Shown here: positions 6,351-10,903 of the stretch, piece by piece
Layout: each line of letters begins with the position of its first letter
How positions within the stretch are numbered: the first letter of the stretch is position 1
Assembly: GCA_037447655.1 (NCBI GenBank)
Contig: JBBHKE010002120.1
Span: 1 to 10,903, forward strand
DNA length: 10,903 nt
From: Zygnema cylindricum
Lineage: Eukaryota > Streptophyta > Zygnematophyceae > Zygnematales > Zygnemataceae
Direction of reading: 5' to 3'
Made by a program: the position numbers and the translations under genes
Notes under the pieces: generated by a model
Told to the model about the DNA's origin: nothing
The model's input: the letters and a program-made list of their open reading frames with translations, nothing else
Databases searched by the model: none

Positions 6351-6980
6351 TCAGCCCTTGGTCTTTTTTACAAGTGGTCGTGTGATCTTGCAGGTCCCTT
6401 TCCCATTTCTCGGAGGTGCAAACAATACATCATGATAATGATCGAGAATTTCAGTAAATGGGTGGAAGTTGTAGCACTCTCTCAAAAAACTGCCAAACTT
6501 ACCACCGCAACTTTCAAAGAGCACGTGCTCCTCCGTTATGGAGCCCCCGCAGAAGTACTTACCGACCAAGGAACCGAGTTCGATGGCGAATTTCAAGAGA
6601 TGCTGGACGAGGCGTTAATCGATCATCGACGGAAGAGCCCAGATCATCCTCAAGCAGACAGTTTGGCAGATAAAGCTGTACAAACCTTTAAGCGTGTTTT
6701 GCATAAACATTGCTTAGAAAAACAGATTATGGTGTGGGATGAATCATTGGGATATATTGTCATGGGTTATCGCATGTCTGTACAGGCCACTCTGGCAAAT
6801 TTCAGCCCCTATTTTGTGTTGTTTGGTCGAAAACCACTACTAGGTAGGAATGTACAGAAAGCCGCGAGCTTACCTCTACCTCTTATGTCGGATTCTCTGT
6901 TTTTGGAAGAACTAACTAACTGAGCATTGCTTTTCGCTAGAGAAATGCCCATGGCTTTTGAAAACTTGCAGATTGCCTAA
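6351..6980 (+). pseudogene. pol: Gypsy integrase catalytic core
   Basis: The core reads WSCDLAGPF (first Asp, nt 6384-6386), FSKWVEVVAL, LTDQGTEFDGEF (second Asp, nt 6564-6566) and HPQADSLADKAVQTFKRVL. In this last motif the third acidic residue, normally Glu in LAERAVQ-type sequences, is Asp (nt 6669-6671). YRMSVQAT and FSPYFVLFGRKPLLG match the end of gypsy cores. The frame then meets TGA (6921-6923, probably a former Trp) and TAA (6978-6980) and shifts once more before the C-terminal domain. Family membership is clear; a DDD triad plus stops make activity very unlikely. Confidence 0.9.
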
Positions 6981-7453
6981 CATCACGATCCTTACGGTTT
7001 GCAACAACTAGCAGTGGCAGTAACCGGCCACAACAAAAACCCTTCCGGGTGGGGGATTATGTTTATTTGCGACGACAAACTTTTGATACACTCGACACGG
7101 ATGTTTCAGCTAACATCTCGAGGATAACAAAAATTGACCCGAATGGATTATTAAGCCTAAAAGGGGTCGACACGCGAACTTTGCGGGAGCATTCAAAGAA
7201 TTGTGCCACCTGCTATCCACCCGATCTTTCCCACAGCATGGAACCGTGGCGGATGCCGATTACCGGGGCCACTGAGTGCCTGTTATGCCGACGATCTGAT
7301 GGGGAAACAACAATGCTTCTTTGTGACTATTGCAATATGGGATTCCATATAGAGTGTTTGGTTCCACCTCTGCACACTATCCTGGCTGGACAATGGTTTT
7401 GCCACGGGTGTCATGACCTACCGGCTGTCCTTACTAGCTCCCCCGCAAGCTAA
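6981..7453 (+). pseudogene. Gypsy integrase C-terminal domain with PHD finger
   Basis: From the frame used at 7049: VGDYVYLRRQTFDTL begins the SH3-like integrase C-terminal domain (also supported by RPQQKPFR upstream), followed by LREHSKNCATCYPP, a short linker and a PHD finger at residues 77-121 (nt 7277-7411). The C4HC3 ligands are all present: Cys77/80, Cys92/95, His100/Cys103 and Cys118/121, with the hallmark MLLCDYC and QWFC around them. The protein ends 13 residues later at TAA. PHD fingers bind histone tails, often H3K4, so by analogy with chromodomain integrases this would steer integration by chromatin state; that role is inferred. The start at 7049 is only the first in-frame codon after a frameshift, not a biological start. 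Confidence 0.9.
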
Positions 7454-7468
7454 GGAGCTGGTGGGGGG

Positions 7469-7713
7469 GGGGATTCCATCCTTACTTACCTGATCTTGTT
7501 TTGTCTTTTCTTTCCGGCTAAGTCCATGTGTTTGGAATAATTTGTTTCTTTTCGGGCAAATTTATTTATTATTTCTTGCAGTATATATGCTTTGTTCTCC
7601 GATTCTGGTCTCAAATACTATACATATAAAATAGTCATTCATTTACTGGTGTTTTTCGGCGACCCACGCGGGATGTGATGCATGCCATTCACGGTTGTAT
7701 GTCATGCACGACA
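7469..7713 (+). repeat. 245-bp direct repeat, copy 1 (just after gypsy pol)
   Basis: It begins in the G run 15 bases after the pol stop and runs GGGGATTCCATC ... to GTCATGCACGACA. Copy 2 (8658-8904) is about 92% identical, offset by 1189 bp. It is AT-rich with GTATATATGC as a possible TATA. The position directly behind a G-rich tract suggests the 3' untranslated part or LTR start of the gypsy element, although it does not start with TG. Confidence 0.85.
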
Positions 7714-8657
7714 ACTGTCATGTCGTAAGTGGTCAGCACGTATTGTGATTAAATCATGTACTAATTGAAGTTTTGGTGACGTGATAGGTACATACCCGAG
7801 GGTACAACTAGAGATTCGTACGGGAAAAAGGTCAAAATATACTCTCGTACGGAACTACGGGAACACAATGTAAAATCAGCGTGGAAATGGACCACGGAAC
7901 GACATCAGATGTCACGAATTCAAACAGCCACAAACCTGACAGGTGTCTGAAGTCATGAACCCTTGGAGGTTCATGCATCATTTTTGCTTAGCTTAGGGAG
8001 GGTTTTTATCCTCGAGGTGTAGATGTAAGGCAGTCTGAGGCGGCCACGCAACGGTCGTCTCTTGAAACTGGCAGCGTTTTAACATAAAAGCCTGCCTGCT
8101 CAGAGACATGTAGGAATTAGTGTAACCGTACAGATTAGGGAAAGCATAGGATAAATAGCCATTTGGCCAGATAAAAACTTTTGCAAATTATGTACGGGAA
8201 TCCAACATTGGAAGGTTGTCGTTTTCTGGCAGGCTTTTTCTCGGGATTTGTCGAACCTTGTGATTTTAGGGTTTTCACCTAAATATTTAGTGACATGCTA
8301 GTTTTTGAGTTAGGGTTTTTCCTTTTTCAGACCCATAGTTTCATGCTAGTAATTGTCTCTGTGCTTCTCCTTCTCTTTGTACTAAGACCTTACCTAATCT
8401 ACCGGCGCAAGCCAACGTGCAAGGTTTCCCTCCAGACCATCTTTTACTTGCTGTGATTTGTGGATTTTTCTGTGGACTTGGTGTTTTCTTGCTGTCTGGA
8501 CGTTGACCGTACAGGATGGTACTCACCTTGCCTGGCCTTAGAGGAATACCGGTTATCTCGGCTCTTTCATCCGGCTAAGGAAGGGTTCTTACTAGCTGAT
8601 TGGACTCCTGTAGGGAATATTGATGACTTCAGGGCCTAGTGGCTACTGTCGCAAATA
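7714..8657 (+). repeat. Non-coding DNA between the two direct repeats
   Basis: No gene is recognisable. It may be the body of the gypsy LTR: length about 1.19 kb from repeat start to repeat start, TATA-like CATAAAAG near 8082 and GATAAATAG near 8151, a hairpin CATGAACC/GGTTCATG with 6-base loop (7954-7975), several GTACGG motifs, and pyrimidine-rich DNA near the right end. At 8640 TGGCTACTGTCGC resembles a primer-binding site in starting TGG, but I cannot match it to a tRNA. Clear TG...CA ends are not visible. Confidence 0.4.
8264..8318 (-). promoter_or_regulatory. Two telo-box motifs
   Basis: TTTTAGGGTTTT at 8264-8275 contains the full plant telo-box (AAACCCTAAA on the minus strand). TTAGGGTTT at 8310-8318 is a second, shorter match. 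In plants these motifs occur near transcription starts and bind telobox factors; here the role is unknown. Confidence 0.4.
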
Positions 8658-8904
8658 GGGGATTCCATCTTTACTTACCTGATCTTGTTTTGTCTTTTCT
8701 TTCCTGGCTAAGTCCATGTGTTTGGAATAATTTGTTTATTTTCGGGCAGATTTATTTATTATTTCTTTTAATATATATGGTTTGTTCTCTGATTGTGGTC
8801 ACAAATACTGTACAAATGTAATGGTCATTCATTTGCTGGTGTTTTTCGTCGACCCACGCGGGATGTGATGCATGCCATTCACGGTTGTACTGTCATGCAG
8901 GACA
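8658..8904 (+). repeat. 245-bp direct repeat, copy 2
   Basis: Same sequence as 7469-7713 with about 20 differences, two of them single-base insertions. It ends at ACTGTC/GACAGT (8889-8906), a 6-bp hairpin, right where copia gag-like sequence begins. That junction marks either the insertion edge of the 5'-truncated copia or a recombination point. Confidence 0.85.
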
Positions 8905-9600
8905 GTGTGTCTGAAAAGGGAGAAGGGAAGGAGACACCCCTCACCCCTATTGCCATGGCACTGGGATCAGCGGCCATGAAGACCGTGGAGAACGATACTC
9001 AAATGTGGGAAGACTTAAACATGGTTGCCAAGAACTTCATTCTAAGACACCTCACTCGAGGTTTGGCCACCCCCTCACCTTCACTTTTACAAGGCCGAGG
9101 AGCTGTAGGAGAGTTTGGTGGAGATCTATAGAGCTAGAACTATTCAGGAGCTCCTGTTGGCTGAGCAAAAGATAGTTAGTTACACTTACAAAGGAGGAAA
9201 GATGTTAGATTATTGTAATGATCTTTCTTGTTTGTATATGCAGATGGAAAGTGCCGGGTGGATAGGTAGAATGAACATAAAAGTTAACACCCTTATCATG
9301 AAGTTACCAGATGAGTTCGAGAACATAGTGTACCGAGCACAGGAAATGCGAGATAGTTCATGGAAATGGAACACAATGGTCAGGATGATACTTCTACAGG
9401 AAAACACAATGGAGATTAGGAGAGGAGGAAAGAGCATTCAAGCTCTATCAGCAGGAGGGTACCGATGGGGGAAGGACCCGAAGAAACCTTCCAAGGGTGA
9501 AAGAGATAATTCTGAGGACAAAGGCCCCCAAAGGGTCTTTGTCATTTTCTCAAAAAACCAAGACACTTCATCGCAGATTGTGTCAAGCTGTCGGATCTAA
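8905..9600 (+). pseudogene. gag: Copia gag (UBN2-type) with damaged zinc knuckle
   Basis: An initial frame encodes ENDTQMWEDLNMVAKNFIL, typical of copia gag. Near 9085 the frame shifts to FYKAEEL, then TAG at 9106-9108 (former Trp by comparison with the LWESL type), then EIYRARTIQELLLAEQKI, SYTYKGGKMLDYCNDLS and LIMKLPDEFENIVYRAQEM. A third frame change near 9530 leads to the nucleocapsid knuckle CHFLKKPRHFIADC (nt 9540-9581), where the second Cys of CCHC is Leu and the usual Gly before His is Arg, so zinc binding is probably lost. The N-terminal third of gag is missing. The frame of the knuckle is kept through protease and integrase. Confidence 0.85.
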
Positions 9601-10130
9601 GGCTCCAAGAGAACCTTGGAGGGGGTTCCTCCGTAGGGAATAAAATGGCACTTGTGGTTACAAAAGTGACTAGAGAAACCGAGGATGAGTCCTCCGAGGA
9701 GGAAGTGGAGCTTCTTCTTGACGAGAGTCTGTAGGAGAAGGAGATCCCTCGGAGACAAAAGTGTGCCCTTGGAGCAATTCGGGAAGATCCACAAGAAGGA
9801 TGGATCATCAACTCAGGTGCATCCATGCATATGTGTCATGATAAAGAACTCTTCACTAAGCTAAGAAAGATCCCTACTATAGGGATAGAGTATGGGGACA
9901 GGAGAGTGGTTACTACAGATCTAGTGGGATCAGTAGATGTGAAATTCCTAGTGGAGGGTGAGACTTCTATACTTTCATTCACAGATGTACTCTACATTCC
10001 TCAGCTGAGTAAAAATCTTGTCTCTACGTCTGTGCTAGATGACAAAGAGTTTGATACCTTAACTAGAAATGGAGTCTTTACAGCTAAGTATGAGGATGAA
10101 GTTTACTTCTTGGCAGATAAGGGTAGCCAA
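9601..10130 (+). pseudogene. Copia protease region
   Basis: It continues the zinc-knuckle frame through an acidic linker (TEDESSEEEVELLLDESL), a TAG at 9732-9734 and REDPQEGW into WIINSGASMHM. The active-site triad is Asn-Ser-Gly (Asn codon AAC at 9810-9812) where copia proteases have Asp-Ser/Thr-Gly, so the catalytic Asp is gone. The rest, LVEGETSILSFTDVLYIPQLSKNLVST, is the usual retropepsin C-terminal half. A Met at 9825 opens a long frame but lies inside the domain, so it is not a real start. Confidence 0.88.
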
Positions 10131-10903
10131 GGAATGTTTAGGCTTAACCTGGGTAATGAAAAGAAGAATGCTTATTATGTTGGTGTTCCAAAAATGATGA
10201 TTTGGCATAAGCGGTTGGGGCATGTGCATTTTGATAGTTTGAGGGAAATGAAAAAGCTTGGGGTAGTAGAAGGCATTCAGTTTGGGGATAATGAAATGAT
10301 GGATGATTGTAGTGGTTGTGCTCAAGGTAAGGCTCACAAACTTCCCTTTCCTAAAGTCGCCACAAATAGAGATGAAAAAGTGTTAGATTTGGTCCACACA
10401 TGTATTTGGGGTCTCGCAAAAGTACCTTCGGTTGGAGGAAAGAGGTTTATGATGACAATAACCGATGACTAGTCTAGATACTATAGAGTCTACTTTCTGA
10501 AAAATAAGTCTGAAGCATCTACTAACTTCAAAGTATATAAAGCCTGGATTGAGGAGTTGCATGACACCCCCATTAAGAGGGCAATGAGTGATAACGGGGG
10601 GCAATATACCTCTAACCAGTTTGAGGAATATTTGAGAGATGAGGGAGTGCAACATAAGAAAACTGTACCATATTATTCGGAACAAAATGGGGTAGTTGAG
10701 AGGTTGAATCGAACACTAGGAGATAGTGTATGCAGTATGTTAGCAGACAAGAAAATAGTAAAGAGATTTTGGGCAGAAGCAATGAACTGTGCCAACTACA
10801 TTAAAAATAGAGTCCTTACCTCAGTTGTAAAAGGTTTGACACCTTATGAGAGATGGGTTGGAAGGAAACCAGATATCTCACACCTTAAAGTATTCGGTAG
10901 CTA
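10131..10903 (+). pseudogene. pol: Copia GAG-pre-integrase and integrase core (cut by window end)
   Basis: MIWHKRLGHVHFDSLREMKKLG and CSGCAQGK supply the HHCC zinc finger. In the core, LVHTCIWG replaces the family's HTDICG, so the first catalytic Asp is Cys (TGT, 10401-10403). TITDD is followed by TAG (10470-10472) in place of the Tyr of DDYSRY. The frame then continues as SRYYRVYFLKNKSEAS, SDNGGQYTS (second Asp, 10590-10592) and EQNGVVERLNRTL (Glu, 10698-10700). LTPYERWVGRKPDISHLKVFGS reaches the window edge. One catalytic residue is lost and one nonsense codon is present; otherwise the core is well preserved. Confidence 0.92.

Larger units (their letters stand above)
3989..7472 (+). mobile_element. 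Ty3/gypsy retrotransposon relic with PHD-finger integrase
   Basis: Domain order protease remnant, RT, RNase H, integrase is diagnostic of Ty3/gypsy. Gag and the start of protease are absent; the 5' side stops at the copia LTR-C edge. The reading frame is broken by at least four frameshifts and several nonsense codons (listed per segment). After the pol stop (7451-7453) comes GAGCTGGTG and a run of ten G (7463-7472), a possible polypurine tract. An LTR could not be delimited with confidence; see the direct repeats at 7469-7713 and 8658-8904. Confidence 0.88.
8905..10903 (+). mobile_element. 5'-truncated Ty1/copia retrotransposon, plus strand
   Basis: Order gag, zinc knuckle, protease, GAG-pre-integrase, integrase is the copia order (integrase before RT). 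No 5' LTR, primer-binding site or gag start lies upstream; the gag-like part begins beside repeat copy 2. The window ends inside integrase, so RT, RNase H and the 3' LTR, if present, are outside. Stops and frameshifts mark it as decayed. Confidence 0.9.

Noticed and set aside
7049-7453. A stand-alone host PHD-finger gene.
   Set aside because: The finger is in frame with, and directly follows, an integrase C-terminal domain (VGDYVYL...), so it belongs to the retrotransposon.
8341-8821. Short open frames, one with a hydrophobic stretch around 8690-8800.
   Set aside because: The hydrophobic one falls in the AT-rich 245-bp direct repeat, whose other copy does not keep the frame; no family resemblance.
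3279-10472. Most in-frame stops in the pol and gag genes are TAG (seven of about ten), suggesting recoded amber codons.
   Set aside because: The residues expected at these positions differ (Trp, Tyr, Lys/Arg/Gln-like), TGA and TAA stops also occur, and frameshifts and lost catalytic residues accompany them. Ordinary decay explains it better.

Overview
This window is retrotransposon DNA from a eukaryotic nuclear genome. There is no sign of a prokaryotic operon or of a host gene. Recognisable coding DNA covers about two thirds of it and is all reverse-transcribing element: a Ty1/copia pol fragment on the minus strand, a Ty3/gypsy pol relic on the plus strand, and a second copia element on the plus strand that runs off the right end. 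All three carry nonsense codons, and the two plus-strand elements also carry frameshifts and lost catalytic residues, so I read everything as decayed. A plant or streptophyte-lineage alga fits best: copia and gypsy nested together, G-box/ABRE-type CACGTG motifs, and telo-box motifs. This is inference; no host gene fixes the species.

Layout. 1-1130: two diverged copies (about 97-600 and 707-1130) of an unclassified LTR-like repeat. They share a pair of CCCT-loop hairpins, a TATA-like box followed by a CTCTC/GAGAG hairpin, and a long GTAC inverted repeat. A third GTAC inverted repeat lies at 1240-1275. 1121-1920: CACGTG-rich DNA with a diverged copia LTR (LTR-A, ending at 1887). 1915-3988: a minus-strand copia element cut down to 3' LTR (LTR-B), polypurine tract, RNase H plus the end of RT, and a truncated 5' LTR (LTR-C). 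Each LTR carries a tRNA-like segment on the plus strand, antisense to the element. 3989-7453: gypsy pol (protease remnant, RT, RNase H, integrase) whose C-terminus is a complete PHD finger. 7454-8904: non-coding DNA bounded by two direct repeats of about 245 bp, with telo-boxes and hairpins between them. About 8905-10903: a 5'-truncated copia element (gag, zinc knuckle, protease, integrase), cut by the window edge.

How the parts relate. The minus-strand copia seems to have inserted into the gypsy element, because its outer LTR edge (3988) abuts what looks like gypsy protease just past the active-site region. The second copia abuts a repeat that also follows the gypsy pol. The most notable items are the intact PHD finger in an otherwise decaying integrase, the tRNA-like segment inside copia LTRs, the two LTRs that are identical over 443 bp but about 10% different over the adjacent 95 bp, and the paired CCCT hairpins with one base-pair-preserving substitution. 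All alignments were done by eye, so percentages and outer boundaries are approximate.
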